Source of the DNA: Paracoccus sp. MKU1
GTDB lineage: Bacteria; Pseudomonadota; Alphaproteobacteria; Rhodobacterales; Rhodobacteraceae
DNA: 64,000 nucleotides
Direction of reading: 5' to 3'
Assembly: GCF_001447385.1 (NCBI RefSeq)
Contig: NZ_LLWQ01000209.1
Coordinates: forward strand, 1-64,000
In this document: one piece after another, positions 17,948 to 27,414 of the stretch
Layout of the letters: each line of letters opens with the position of its first letter
How positions within the stretch are numbered: position 1 is the stretch's first letter
Notes under the pieces: model-generated
The model's input: the letters and a program-made list of their open reading frames with translations, nothing else
Databases searched by the model: none
What the model was told of the DNA's origin: nothing
Translations under genes and position numbers: made by a program

Positions 17948-19380
17948 GCCAGCCTCCGCGACAGCGCCTGTCGGCGCGGCAGCCACGGCGCCGCCCGTTC
18001 AAGCTGGAAGGCGAGGCGGAAGAGCAGCGCGTTGCCGCCCGCCGGGGCGCTGAAATGGCTGCCGAGCGGCAGACCGGGCGGGCCGACATGCAGCGGCACC
18101 GACATGGCCAGGCAGCCGGCCAGCGAGGCGGGGGCGGTATCTGCCGCGCTGCGCTCGACATGGGCGCGCAGCACCTCGTTGGCGGTGCCGGGCGCGAATG
18201 CGCCAAGCGGAAAGGCGGCAAAGGGGATGGTCGGCGACAGCAGCAGATCGACCCCATCGAGGCAATCCGTCAAGGCCGCGCCGGATGCGGCGATCACCTG
18301 CATCGCCTCGCCGATGCGCGGCGGCGCCAACCCGCACCCGTGATCGGCAAGCCAGCGCGTATAGGGCTCCAGCAGGTCGGCGGTGTCTTCCAGCCCCGGC
18401 GCCAGCATGTCGATCATGCCCGCCGTCGTCACCGCCATCAGGTGGAACATCGCCCGGCCCGCAACCGCGCGCTCCAGTCGCGGTCCCGCCACCGGAACGA
18501 GTTGATGGCCGAGGGTCTCGCAGAGTGCTACGGTCCGCTCCAGCCCGGCCAGCACCTCCGGCTCGGGCAGTTCGCCGAAACAATCCCGCGCGAACCAGCC
18601 GATCCGCAACCCGGCCGGTGGATCGTTGGCCAGCGCAGTTGCCTCGGGCAGCGGATGGGGCAGCCCCGCCGCCTCGGTCGCGCGCAGCCATGTCGTGCTG
18701 TCGCGGACCGTGCGGCTGAGGCAGTGATCGCTGAGGATGCCTGCCAGCGGCGCCTCGGGCGGGATGCCGGTCGAACTGATCCGCCCGCGCCCCGGTTTGA
18801 AGCCGAAGACGCCGCAAAGCGCCGCCGGCCCGCGGATCGAGCCGCCGCCGTCCGAGGCATGCGCCACCGGGACCATGCTCGAGGCCACCGCCGCCGCCGC
18901 ACCCCCCGACGAACCGCCGGCCGAGCGCGTCAGGTCCCAGGGATTGCGCGTGGCGCCCGTGGCCGGCGGCTCGGTCGTGCCCAGGAGCCCAAATTCCGAA
19001 GTCGTGGTCTTGCCCAGCACGACCAGCCCGGCGGCATCCAGCGCCTCCGTATAGGCCGAGCCCTGCGGTGCGATCTGTCCCGCCATCAGCCGCGATCCCA
19101 GCCCGATGGGCAGGCCGGGATCGGCCAGCAAATCCTTCAACAGGGTCGGGACGCCATGGCAGGCCCCATCCGGCGCCAGCCCTTCGATGCGCTGCCGGGC
19201 GGGCGTGGGCATCCAGCGAAGACAGGGCGTTCAACGCCGGGTTCAACCCATCGCATCGCGTGATCGCGGCCCGCAGCAGGTCCATCGGCGTCGCCGCGCC
19301 GGTCCTGACCATCTCGGCCTGGGCAGTGGCGTCCAGGTCGACCAGCACAGGGTGGTGGAGTCGGCTTGCTCGGCGTTCAT
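17932..19380 (-). pseudogene. Amidase (amidase-signature family), broken by two frameshifts
   Basis: Three frames reconstruct an amidase. MNAEQADSTT starts at the ATG at 19380. VLVDLDATAQAEMVRTGAAT through LNPALNALSSLDAHA follows in a second frame to about 19215. The catalytic body (to 17932) is in a third frame, with VPTLLKDLL (catalytic Lys), the Gly/Ser-rich signature ending [13 protein letters not shown], and [11 protein letters not shown]. Family members hydrolyse carboxamides to acids and ammonia and are ~450-480 residues long, matching the total. The longest single frame starts late (ATG 19212) and lacks the N-terminal region, so an active enzyme is unlikely unless the shifts are errors. 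It is co-transcribed with the TetR gene. Confidence 0.8.
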
Positions 19381-19394
19381 GACCGCGCCCATAA

Positions 19395-19411
19395 GAGAAT
19401 GAATGATTCTC
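19395..19411. promoter_or_regulatory. 17-bp inverted repeat before the amidase-TetR operon
   Basis: GAGAAT-GAATG-ATTCTC lies 15 bases upstream of the amidase ATG. Its position suits autoregulation by the TetR protein of the same operon. It also faintly resembles an iron-box (AATGATTCTCATT), so a Fur-like role cannot be excluded. Confidence 0.4.
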
Positions 19412-19576
19412 ATTTAGCGTGAACGCCTTCGCTGTCGATCCGTTCGGCGGGGTGGCAGATGCAGTCGGCCGCAAACTGCCCAGGGCAGCGTGCAAATGGC
19501 AGGGCTGTGTCGCCGCAGGCCCGATTGTGGTATGAACGCTGCCCATGCGACTTTTCCGGATGAAAAGGAGGTCACA

Positions 19577-19909
19577 TTGCGCCTGACCATACGTGGCCTT
19601 ACGGCAATGGTTGCGGCAGTCGGCTGTCACCTGCCGGCCATCGCGGACGAAAAGCTTTTCCCCGAAGCGACGGAAAGCGACGATGAACTCAAGAAGCTCC
19701 ACCATGACGCCGGCGACCTGTGCCTCAGGAATCCCAGCCGGGACGTCGAGGTTGTCGTCGCCTGCAAGGCGATGGTCATCTACGGCTTGGCGCTGAATGA
19801 GCGGGGCTGGTGCCACGGCCGCCGTAACGAGGCCAATGCCCAGAAGGGCTGGCATAGGTGCGAGAGCGGTTCCGACAGGTTCACGCTCGATCACCTGACG
19901 GATTTCTAG
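19577..19909 (+). CDS. Small secreted protein of unknown function
   Basis: The likely start is a TTG at 19577, directly after AAGGAGG at the right spacing. No ATG further upstream has such a site. The 110-residue product begins with an export signal (MRLTIRGLTAMVAAVGCHLPAIADEK, cleavage near ADE). The mature part is acidic at first (ATESDDELKK) and then has four cysteines (DLC, ACK, GWC and RC), enough for two disulfide bonds in the periplasm. No family was recognised. The next gene starts three bases after the stop and encodes a small membrane protein, so the two are probably co-expressed and may act together at the envelope. Confidence 0.65.
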   Translation: MRLTIRGLTAMVAAVGCHLPAIADEKLFPEATESDDELKKLHHDAGDLCLRNPSRDVEVVVACKAMVIYGLALNERGWCHGRRNEANAQKGWHRCESGSDRFTLDHLTDF

Positions 19910-19911
19910 CG

Positions 19912-20175
19912 ATGCGCCCCGTGCTGAAGAGAATTGCGCTCCTCCTCGGCAGCCTGGTCGCGCTTGTGCCCATATGCGGGATCCTCGGCTATGCCATCGG
20001 CTACGTCATTGCAGTGTTTGTTTTTTCCGCAACATTGGAGCCTCATACCTATGAGCACGACCGCGACCTGTTCGCCGGCATCTACGGCATCATGTTCATC
20101 GGCGGCTTTCTCTATGCCGTCTCGGCCGGCTTTGCGATATTCCGGTTTGTTCGCAGCTTTCGATCAGGCCGATAG
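19912..20175 (+). CDS. Small inner-membrane protein of unknown function
   Basis: This 87-residue protein has two strong hydrophobic segments (residues ~6-38, ending in VFVFS, and ~52-78) separated by a charged loop (EPHTYEHDRDLFAG), with Arg-rich ends (FVRSFRSGR). The ATG lies two bases after the stop of the secreted-protein gene, so it is translationally linked to it. No known family was recognised. The tight pairing is the only clue to function. Confidence 0.6.
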   Translation: MRPVLKRIALLLGSLVALVPICGILGYAIGYVIAVFVFSATLEPHTYEHDRDLFAGIYGIMFIGGFLYAVSAGFAIFRFVRSFRSGR

Positions 20176-20288
20176 AGCCGAAGCGTTCCGCGATGAATGG
20201 CCCCGGGCGGGGGCGGTGCAGGTTCCCCTGGATGGATTTCCGCATGTTCCAGATAGGTCTGAGGGCATCTCCAACCCCAGCGCGGACA

Positions 20289-21479
20289 TCAGATATGGAA
20301 CCGCCGCTGCCTGATCGCGATCCACAGCATGGCAACGCCCGAGAGGCCGGCGCCGATCAGGAAGGGCGCCTGCGATCCCGCACTGTGCCAGAACCATCCG
20401 GCGGCAGTATTGCCCACCAGCATCACCACGCCTGTCACCAGGTTGAACGTCCCGAAGGCGCTGCCCCTGATCGCATCGGGCGTGGCGGCGGCGATCATTG
20501 CCCCCAGAAGCCCCTGGGAAAATCCCATGTGAAGGCCCCAGAACACGGTTCCCAGGACATAGGCCCAGACCGTCCCGGCAAAGGCCAGCGTCAGATGCGC
20601 GATCATCAGGAAGACAAGGCTCCAAGACAGCAGCCCTGCCGTTCCGATCCGGTCCGAGAGGCGGCCGACCGGCCATGCCGCCAGCCCATAGACCGCATGC
20701 ATGACCACCATGGCCAGGGGAACCCAGGTCGGGGCGAACCCGGCCTCCAGCGCTTTCAGCAGCACGAAGGCCTCGCTGAACCGCGCGAGCATGATGATGG
20801 CGGCCAACCCGATCACTGCCCAGACGGCGCGGTTCAGCCGGAGCGCGTCCGCAAGGCGGAAGCCTGACCGCTTTGCCACGCGGCTCGGCTCGGGCTCATG
20901 CACGGCAAGGACCAGCACCAGCATGGCAAGGGCGGCGGGAATCGCCGCGATCCAGAAGACCGCGGCGATGTCGCCGGCGAGCAGGATCATCGCCCCGACC
21001 GCCACCAGCGGCCCCAGGAAGCCGCCCACCGTGTCCAGCGACTTGCGCAATCCGAAGCTGGCGCCACGGATCTGCGGCGGGGCGACGGCGGCGATGATGG
21101 CGTCGCGCGGCGTGCCGCGGATGCCCTTGCCGACCCGGTCCAATGCCTTGGCCAGCACGATCTGGTCGACGCTGATCGCCAGTGGAAAGATCAGCCGCGA
21201 CAGCGCACCCAGCCCATATCCCAGAACCGCCAGCGGCTTCGCCCGGCGGCTCCAGTCGGCGAACACGCCCGAGAGGAACCTGGCCGCGGTGGCGATGGCG
21301 ACCGAGAGCCCCTCGATGAAGCCGATGGCGAGGGCCGACGCGCTAAGCCCGCCCGCCAGCCAGAGCGGCAGCAGGGTGTTGATCATCTCGGACGACACGT
21401 CCATCAGCAGGCTGACAATGCCCAGCATCCAGACCGTTGGCGGGATGGGCGGGGCAAGATTCTGCAAAGACTGGGGCAT
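20289..21479 (-). CDS. Major facilitator superfamily transporter
   Basis: This 396-residue carrier has about twelve membrane segments. The start MPQSLQNLAPPIPPTVWMLG leads into GIVSLLMDVSSEMINTLLPL, and later ALDRVGKGIRGTPRDAIIAA and GASFGLRKSLDTVGGFLGP. This matches a branch of MFS_1 proteins often annotated as multidrug or unknown-substrate permeases, in which the GKGIRGTPRDA loop is conserved. The ATG at 21479 aligns with the family start. It is divergent from the EamA gene at 21678, with no regulator adjacent. Confidence 0.87.
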   Translation of the reverse strand: MPQSLQNLAPPIPPTVWMLGIVSLLMDVSSEMINTLLPLWLAGGLSASALAIGFIEGLSVAIATAARFLSGVFADWSRRAKPLAVLGYGLGALSRLIFPLAISVDQIVLAKALDRVGKGIRGTPRDAIIAAVAPPQIRGASFGLRKSLDTVGGFLGPLVAVGAMILLAGDIAAVFWIAAIPAALAMLVLVLAVHEPEPSRVAKRSGFRLADALRLNRAVWAVIGLAAIIMLARFSEAFVLLKALEAGFAPTWVPLAMVVMHAVYGLAAWPVGRLSDRIGTAGLLSWSLVFLMIAHLTLAFAGTVWAYVLGTVFWGLHMGFSQGLLGAMIAAATPDAIRGSAFGTFNLVTGVVMLVGNTAAGWFWHSAGSQAPFLIGAGLSGVAMLWIAIRQRRFHI

Positions 21480-21677
21480 GGCGTTCCGTTGGCTGGTCCA
21501 GGCGAACTGATGCATGGTCCGCGGCCATGGCGCAATGTCCGCAAGGTCCCGCCCCGCCGACCGCGGCGATGACGAAGGGCCGGTCCTGCGGCCGGTCGGG
21601 GTGGGTGGCGTGCAAGGGCGCGGACTGATAGCACCCCGGGCAAAGGTCTTCTTACCATTCATTGGACGAGCCCATCC

Positions 21678-22595
21678 ATGGAACGCGTTTCGGCCCCTCC
21701 GCAAGAAACCCTGGTCGCGCGCCCGCGCCATGCCGCCAACCTTGTCGGCGCCTTGTGGATGGTGGCGGCGATGGCGGGATTCACCTTCGAGGATGCCCTG
21801 ATCAAGGGCGCGTCCTCCACCATCCCGATCGCTCAGATCCTCGTCACCTTCGGGGCAGGCGGCGCGCTGGTCTTTGCCGGCCTGGCCCGATGGGCAGGCG
21901 AAAGCCTTTTCACGCCCGAGGTGCAGTCGTTCCCGATGCGCCTGCGGGTGGTGTTCGAGATCGCGGGCAGGCTGTTCTATGTTCTCGCGCTGGCGCTGAT
22001 ACCGCTTTCGGCAGCCACCGTCATTCTCCAGGCGACGCCGGTCGTGGTGGTGGCCGCCGCCGCCCTGGTCTTCGGCGAGCGGGTCGGGTGGCGCCGGTGG
22101 AGCGCCATCCTGCTGGGCATGGCGGGCGTGCTGGTGATCATCAGGCCGGGAACGGACAGCTTCTCCATGCTCTCGCTCCTCGCCGTCGCGGGCATGCTGG
22201 GATTTGCCGGACGAGACCTTGCCAGCCGGGCGGCCCCCGCGACGCTGGGGACCAATGTCCTTGGCTTCTACGGGTTTCTGGCGGTGGCGATGGCCGGCAT
22301 GATCGTTTCCTTCTGGTCGGATGCAGCGTTCGTCCTTCCTGAAAATCGGGCTTGCCTGTTTCTGGCGGGCGCGGTGCTTTGTGGTGTCTGCGCCTATGCC
22401 TGCCTGATGAAGGCGATGCGCACGGGCGAGGTATCTGCCGTCACGCCCTTCAGGTATGTGCGGCTGATCTTTGGCGTCGCGCTGGGCGTCCTTCTGTTCG
22501 GAGAGCGCCTCACCGCCCCGATGCTTCTCGGTTCGGCCATGATCGTCCTGTCCGGGCTGTTCATCATGTGGCGAAGCGCGTCCAAAGGGGCTTAG
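21678..22595 (+). CDS. EamA-family (DMT superfamily) transporter
   Basis: This protein of 305 residues has ten hydrophobic segments in two EamA repeats. LVGALWMVAAMAGFTFEDAL opens the first, PLSAATVILQATPVVVVAAA marks the fourth helix, and RYVRLIFGVALGVLLFGERL the last repeat. It is probably an inner-membrane exporter of small metabolites. It is separated by about 200 bases from the divergent MFS gene and followed at 22763 by an aldo-keto reductase in the same direction. Confidence 0.87.
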   Translation: MERVSAPPQETLVARPRHAANLVGALWMVAAMAGFTFEDALIKGASSTIPIAQILVTFGAGGALVFAGLARWAGESLFTPEVQSFPMRLRVVFEIAGRLFYVLALALIPLSAATVILQATPVVVVAAAALVFGERVGWRRWSAILLGMAGVLVIIRPGTDSFSMLSLLAVAGMLGFAGRDLASRAAPATLGTNVLGFYGFLAVAMAGMIVSFWSDAAFVLPENRACLFLAGAVLCGVCAYACLMKAMRTGEVSAVTPFRYVRLIFGVALGVLLFGERLTAPMLLGSAMIVLSGLFIMWRSASKGA

Positions 22596-22762
22596 ATTGC
22601 CGGAAGCACCGCATCGAGCATGAACGTCGGTTCGACGAACGGGCCCCAATGCGGTGCCTGGATGCCGCGTTGGTGCCAGGGGCCGCCGGAAATGAGGGCG
22701 CTTTCGCTTGACGGGCGGGGCAGGCCGCGTTTCCCTGCCGCACCGCGGCACAGGAGGCAGGA

Positions 22763-23722
22763 ATGGAACAGAGACGGCTCGGCGACTGCAACGTCGGCGC
22801 CATCGGTTTCGGCACGATGAGCTTTGGCGGCATGTTCGGCGCAACGGACGAGGCGACTTCGCTGGCCTGCCTCGACGCGGCGATGGATGCCGGCATCAGC
22901 CATTTCGACACGGCCAATATCTACGGCATGGGCGTATCGGAACAGATCATCGGTCGCTGGGGGCGTCGCGACCTGCATCTGGCCACGAAATGCGGCATCG
23001 TCAACGGGCCGCCGCGTGCGGTGCGCAATGACGAGCCCTATATCCGCCAATGCCTCGAGGAATCGCTGCGCCGGCTGAAACGCGAGCACGTGGAGCTTTA
23101 CTACATCCACCGCCGCCAGCCCGACATCCCTGTCGAGGACCTGGCCGGGACGATGTCGAAGCTGGTGCAGGAGGGAAAGATCGGCGGCTATGGCCTGTCC
23201 GAGATTGCACCATCGACCTTGCGCCGCGCCCATGCCGAATATCCCGTGACCGCGGTTCAAAGCGAATTCTCCCTCTGGACGCGGCTGCCCCAGCTGGGCC
23301 TGATCCAGGCTTGCCGCGAGCTTGGCGTCGCCTTCGTCGCCTTTTCTCCGCTGGGCCGGGGGATGTTCGGACGCGAACCGCTGAAACGGGATTTCCGGGC
23401 CGGCATCGATTTTCGCGAAACCAACCCGCGTTTCACCGAGCCGAACTTCTCGGCAAACCTCGCCGCCATTGCGCCCTTCCGCGATCTCTGTGCCCAGCGG
23501 GGCTGGACGGTCCCTGGCGCGGCGCTGGCATGGGTTCTGGCGCAGGGGGATCACATCGTTCCGATCCCGGCAACCCGGACGGCGGATCACCTTCGCGACT
23601 GGCAGGTTCCGGATCTTGCCGCTGCGGATATTGCGGCAATCGAGCGCATCCTGCCTGCGGGGTTTGCCCATGGCGACCGCTATGGCGATCATCAGATGGC
23701 TTTCGTCGAGCGCTATTGCTGA
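22763..23722 (+). CDS. Aldo/keto reductase
   Basis: This NADPH-dependent reductase of 319 residues has a TIM-barrel fold. The catalytic tetrad is visible: Asp and Tyr in FDTANIYGMG (~residues 50-59), Lys in LATKCGI (~78) and His in YYIHRRQPD (~112). The C-terminal cofactor segment VPIPATRTADHLRDW is also present. It resembles the AKR branch that reduces methylglyoxal and other aldehydes. GGAGGCAGG precedes the ATG. It appears intact although its downstream neighbours are decayed. Confidence 0.9.
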   Translation: MEQRRLGDCNVGAIGFGTMSFGGMFGATDEATSLACLDAAMDAGISHFDTANIYGMGVSEQIIGRWGRRDLHLATKCGIVNGPPRAVRNDEPYIRQCLEESLRRLKREHVELYYIHRRQPDIPVEDLAGTMSKLVQEGKIGGYGLSEIAPSTLRRAHAEYPVTAVQSEFSLWTRLPQLGLIQACRELGVAFVAFSPLGRGMFGREPLKRDFRAGIDFRETNPRFTEPNFSANLAAIAPFRDLCAQRGWTVPGAALAWVLAQGDHIVPIPATRTADHLRDWQVPDLAAADIAAIERILPAGFAHGDRYGDHQMAFVERYC

Positions 23723-23971
23723 GCTCGGCGCTGGCCCGTTTTTCGCTGTGCGCTGGCCTGGCCTGTGTTTCGGCCTGCGGGTGAGGCTGACCGAGTCCCG
23801 CGATGCACCCGCGACGCAATTGCCGGCGAATATCGGCCTTTCGATCTCCGAGATGATTCCCGGGGCGGTCTGGCTGGTCGCGAACGATGCCTCGGGCCAT
23901 CTGCATTATCCGGCGGGCCTGGATGCGGGGGGTGCTGGCAGGGGCCAGTTGAGCGGGAAGCAGAGGGGCCG

Positions 23972-24780
23972 TCAGCCCCATTGCGCCTGCCGCGCCATCT
24001 CTCGCGCCATCGCGAGGAAGGCGGTGAACCCCGCCGAGGGGTTTCTGCGGCCGGGATAATACAGGCAGAAGCCGGGGCGCGGCGGGGTCCAGTCCTCCAG
24101 CAGGCGGATCAGGCGTCCGGCGGCGATGTCCTCGGCCACGTTCTGCTCGATGAAGAAGCCGATGCCCGCGCCCTCCAGCACGGCAGCGCGGGCGATGGCC
24201 GCCTCGTCCAGGATCATGCGGCCGCGGACGTCGATCTGCACCACCTCGCCCTGCCGCTCGAAATACCAACGAAAGAGCCTTCCGTCGGGCAGCCGGACCC
24301 GGATGCAATCATACGCCAGCAGATCGGCCGGGACCAGCGGCCCGGGCCGGTCCGCCAGCCAGGCCGGAGTCGCGACGACCGCATAACGCTGCGGCTTGCC
24401 GAGCGGCAGGGCGATCATGTCGCTGGGCACCAGGTCGGCGGTGCGAATGCCCAGGTCGAACCCCTCGGCCACGATGTCGACCAGCCGCTCCTCGGTTACC
24501 AGATCGACCTGCATCCGGGGATGACGGCGCAGGAACTCCAGCACCAGGGGCGAGATGATCTCTCGCCCCGCTACCGCCGAGGCGTTGATGCGCAGCATCC
24601 CCGAGGGCGTCTGGCCCTGCGCGCGGACACTGTCCATCGCCCCGCGGATCTTGGCCAGCGCCGGCGAGACGCTTGCGATGAACTGCCGCCCGGCATCGCT
24701 CAGCGATACGCTGCGGGTGGTCCGGTTGAACAGCCGCACGCCGAGGCCCGCCTCCAGCCGGGCGATGGCGGGCGGCCGCA
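23972..24780 (-). pseudogene. LysR-family regulator, helix-turn-helix lost
   Basis: From about 24780 leftwards the frame encodes [23 protein letters not shown] and a complete LysR effector domain ([36 protein letters not shown]), ending at 23972. The first ~40 residues of the DNA-binding domain are replaced by unrelated sequence. Upstream in this frame there are no LysR features, and the other strand carries an SDR fragment there. The joint at about 24780 is therefore a deletion or recombination point, and the protein cannot bind DNA normally. Confidence 0.75.
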
Positions 24781-24802
24781 TCACCGATCTGAAGATCCGC
24801 TG

Positions 24803-25001
24803 ATGACCGGCTTTCTGACCCTGCAGGGCAAGCGCGCCCGGCAAGCGGATCATCATGGAAGCGCTTGGCGGCATCCCCCTCGGCCGGCCCGCGGAACCGG
24901 CTGAGGGGCCCCGCCTCATCGCTTTTCTCGCCTCGGATCGCGCAGCCTCTATCACGGGCACGAAACATGTGATCGACGGAGGAACCGTGCCGACCGCGTG
25001 A
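24803..25001 (+). pseudogene. Short-chain dehydrogenase remnant (both ends, middle deleted)
   Basis: An ATG at 24803 starts [12 protein letters not shown], a typical SDR opening. The sequence then jumps, in another frame, to an SDR C-terminus reading [20 protein letters not shown], then [22 protein letters not shown] and the stop at 25001. About 180-200 codons, including the nucleotide-binding and catalytic motifs, are missing. The ATG overlaps a TGA that closes a short frame ending ITDLKIR, probably the tail of a further lost upstream gene. Confidence 0.7.
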
Positions 25002-25299
25002 GGCGCCCACCGGGCCAGCCACCCCTGAGCCGGGGCCAGCGGTGGTGGCCTGCGGCTTTGATCGCCGTCCTCATGCCGCGGCTTCCGGGCCGGCGGCGGG
25101 CAACCGGGCTGCGGAAACCGACTATTTGCAGGCCGCTTGATCGTTCAGCGCGATCATCCTGCGATGGACGCGCAAACGCGATTCCCGCAGGCTCTTGCGG
25201 ATCCTTGCGCGAGGGTCGCGTGCGTCGATCACGGCCTGCACCTCGGTGAGGGAGGGGTCGACAGGCGTGCCAGGGCTGGTGCGGCCGCCCATCCGACCG

Positions 25300-25471
25300 T
25301 TGGGCGCGGCTCCCAGGCGGCGCTGAGCGAGCAGGGCCGCGCCGTTCTCACCAACGCCATCGCCCGCGCGAAACAGGTGAGCGATGCGCTTTGCGAGTGC
25401 TTCGGCGACGAGGTGATCGCGATGGGGTGGAGCGCTGGCTCGGGGCGGTCGGGCAGCGCCATGCGCCGTGA
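25300..25471 (+). pseudogene. Possible MarR-like regulator remnant (3' end)
   Basis: The plus strand reads AALSEQGRAVLTNAIARAKQVSDAL and, after one frameshift near 25430, VERWLGAVGQRHAP with a stop at 25471. This resembles the wing and C-terminal dimerisation helix of MarR-type regulators (LTEKGR...), but there is no DNA-recognition helix and no start. The identification is tentative. The rest of the stretch from 25002 to 25510 shows nothing recognisable. Confidence 0.35.
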
Positions 25472-25510
25472 TCGCGGAACGCAGGGGGCGACGGTCCTGC
25501 CGCCTTTCGA

Positions 25511-25864
25511 TCAGATGAGGTTGCGTTCGGCAGCCGTAGCAGCATCGCCGGTATTGGGCGTGCCGGTCGGCTCGATCAGCAACAGATGGGCTTCCTTGCG
25601 GGCAACCGGGCAATGCTCGACGCCCTTCGGGACGACGAACATCTCGCCGGCCTTCAGCGACACCACCCGGTCCCGCAGCCGGATCTCGATCTCGCCTTGC
25701 AGGACAAGGAAGAAATCGTCCGTGTCGGGATAGGAATGCCACCTGAACTCTCCCTCGACCTTGACGACCGTCACGTCATGGCCGTTGAACGTCGCCACGG
25801 TCCGGGGCGACCATTTTTGGTCGAAGCTTGCCAGTTTCTCCGCCAGGTTTATCGCGTCGCTCAT
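25511..25864 (-). CDS. Single-domain cupin protein
   Basis: This 117-residue cupin has GEFRWHSYPDTDDFFLVLQGEIE (motif 1, with His and two acidic residues as metal ligands) and GEMFVVPKGVEHCPVA (motif 2, with the His ligand). It is a complete small beta-barrel that probably binds a metal and a small acid. GGAGAG precedes the ATG. The 3' tail shows no extra domain. It lies in the same direction as the HxlR regulator upstream (22-bp gap), so the two may form one unit. The exact function is unknown, since small cupins range from isomerases to sensors. Confidence 0.85.
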   Translation of the reverse strand: MSDAINLAEKLASFDQKWSPRTVATFNGHDVTVVKVEGEFRWHSYPDTDDFFLVLQGEIEIRLRDRVVSLKAGEMFVVPKGVEHCPVARKEAHLLLIEPTGTPNTGDAATAAERNLI

Positions 25865-25886
25865 CAGCTCTCTCCGTTTGTCGCCA

Positions 25887-26267
25887 TCATGCCATGCCTT
25901 CCTGCGCGTTATAGCGGCGCTTGGCCGCCTCGACGTTTTCCAGTTCGCGCCCGATCCAGCCGGTCAGCCCGTCCATGATGCCCAGCAACCCCTCGCCCAG
26001 GCCGGTCAGGGCATAACTGACCTTTGGCGGGACGCTCGGCTCGACATGGCGGGTGATCAGCCCGTGACGGCACAGCTTCTTCAGCACCTCGGACAGCACG
26101 CGCTCGCTGGTGCCCTCGACCGCGTTGCGGACCTCGTAGAAGCGCTGGGGGCCGTCCCGCGGCGACCAGAGGATCAGCAGCGGCCCGCGGCTGGTGATCA
26201 GTTCGAACAGGTCCCGGCCCGGGCAGAACAGCATAGCCAAGCCTGCGGGATTCTGCCCGACCAGCAT
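25887..26267 (-). CDS. HxlR-family transcriptional regulator
   Basis: This 126-residue winged-helix protein shows the HxlR pattern SRGPLLILWSPRDGPQRFYEV (residues ~27-47), EGTSERVLSEVLKKLCRHGL and VPPKVSYALTGLGEGL. HxlR regulators usually sense reactive carbonyls or redox signals. The start at 26267 is a best guess, since the frame remains open upstream and family members often begin with a Cys-containing segment. The Cys in LFCPGRD may be redox-relevant. It is followed by the cupin gene. Confidence 0.78.
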   Translation of the reverse strand: MLVGQNPAGLAMLFCPGRDLFELITSRGPLLILWSPRDGPQRFYEVRNAVEGTSERVLSEVLKKLCRHGLITRHVEPSVPPKVSYALTGLGEGLLGIMDGLTGWIGRELENVEAAKRRYNAQEGMA

Positions 26268-26404
26268 GATCCGGTGCTCTCTTCGGGGCCACCACCACAG
26301 CGTGATCGCATTCGGTGGGACGGAGCGGTCGCCGAAGCCCAGGGCCGCGTTCGGCCTGCACGGGATAACCGTCCGCATCCGATCATGCGCGACCTGACGA
26401 CGGC

Positions 26405-27315
26405 TCAAGCCTGCCGAAGCCATCGTATTTCCGAATAGGCGGCGAGGTTTTCGGCCAGATGGTCGAACAGCAACCGCATCCGGCGCGTGTCGCGCAGGTC
26501 TTCGTGCATGGCGATCCACATCTCATAGCCGAACTCCACCATATCCGGCAGCACCCGCACCAGATCCGGCTCATTGGCCGCAAGTCCAAGGTGGCAGGCG
26601 CCGATGCCGCAGCCGGCCTTCACGGCCATTAGCTGTGCCACGGCGCTGTCGCAGCGAAAGGCGAAGCTCTCGCGCGACAGCGGGTGGCCGCCGAACGATA
26701 TGTCGGCGACAAGGCCTTCTTCCTGATCGATGCCGATCAACGGGTAGGAGAACAGCTCTGCGGCCGTCTCTGGCAAGCCGTGGGCGGCGACATAGCGGCG
26801 ATGGGCGAACAGGCCGACCCGCACGAACCCGACATGGCGCGCAACGATGGCCTGCTGTTCGGGGCGAACCATGCGCACCGCGGTGTCGGCCTCGCGGCGG
26901 AGAAGGTTCTCGTTGCGGGTCGACAGCGTCAGTTCGATGTCGATCCCGGGGTGGCCCTCGTGGAAGGCGGCCAGGATCGGCGGCAGCACGAAGGTTCCGA
27001 CTATATCGACCGCCGCCAGCCGGACGGTGCCGCGCAACTCATCCCGCTCGCCCGAGGCCGTGCGGAGCAGGTCGTCCGCGATCATGGCCATGTCCTTTGC
27101 CTGCGGCACCAGCGACAGTGCCAGTGGGGTCGGATCCAGTCCGCCCCGCGAACGGGTGAAGAGCCTTGCCCCGATCCCGTCCTCGAGCGCGTCGACATGA
27201 CGGCCCACCGTCGGTTGGGTCAGCCTCAGGGCTCTGGCCGCCCCCGACAGGCTGCCTTCCTCGACCACGGCGAGAAAGCTGCGCCATGATCCCAGCTATC
27301 GACACGACCAGACAT
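26405..27315 (-). pseudogene. LysR-family regulator with a frameshift near the start
   Basis: An ATG at 27315 gives MSGRVDSWDH. One base later (~27283) the correct continuation WRSFLAVVEEGSLSGAARAL is in another frame and then runs intact to 26405 (HTH TQPTVGRHVDALEDGIGARL; effector domain to SEIRWLRQA). In LysR proteins this junction reads without interruption, so a single T appears lost. An alternative start at the GTG at 27268 would drop the first helix of the HTH. Function is doubtful, although a sequencing error would restore it. Confidence 0.65.
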
Positions 27316-27414
27316 ACGATTTTGTATATCGTCCCTACGCCATTCGTCAATTTTCGTTCCTCCTTGCGCGGCCTATGTCTTGTCCACGGACAGGGTCAAT
27401 GCGGAGGGACGCCA

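Noticed and set aside
19395..19411. Fur or Irr box
   Set aside because: The similarity to iron boxes is partial, and no iron-related gene is adjacent. A TetR operator is the simpler reading.
22592..23692. 366-residue minus-strand frame opposite the aldo-keto reductase
   Set aside because: The plus strand carries the complete catalytic tetrad. The antisense product has no recognisable fold. Its last residues beyond the AKR gene look protein-like but are too short to call.
25122..25290. Minus-strand frame ending [13 protein letters not shown]
   Set aside because: It reads like a real protein tail but has no identifiable family or start, and it overlaps the other open frames in a decayed region.
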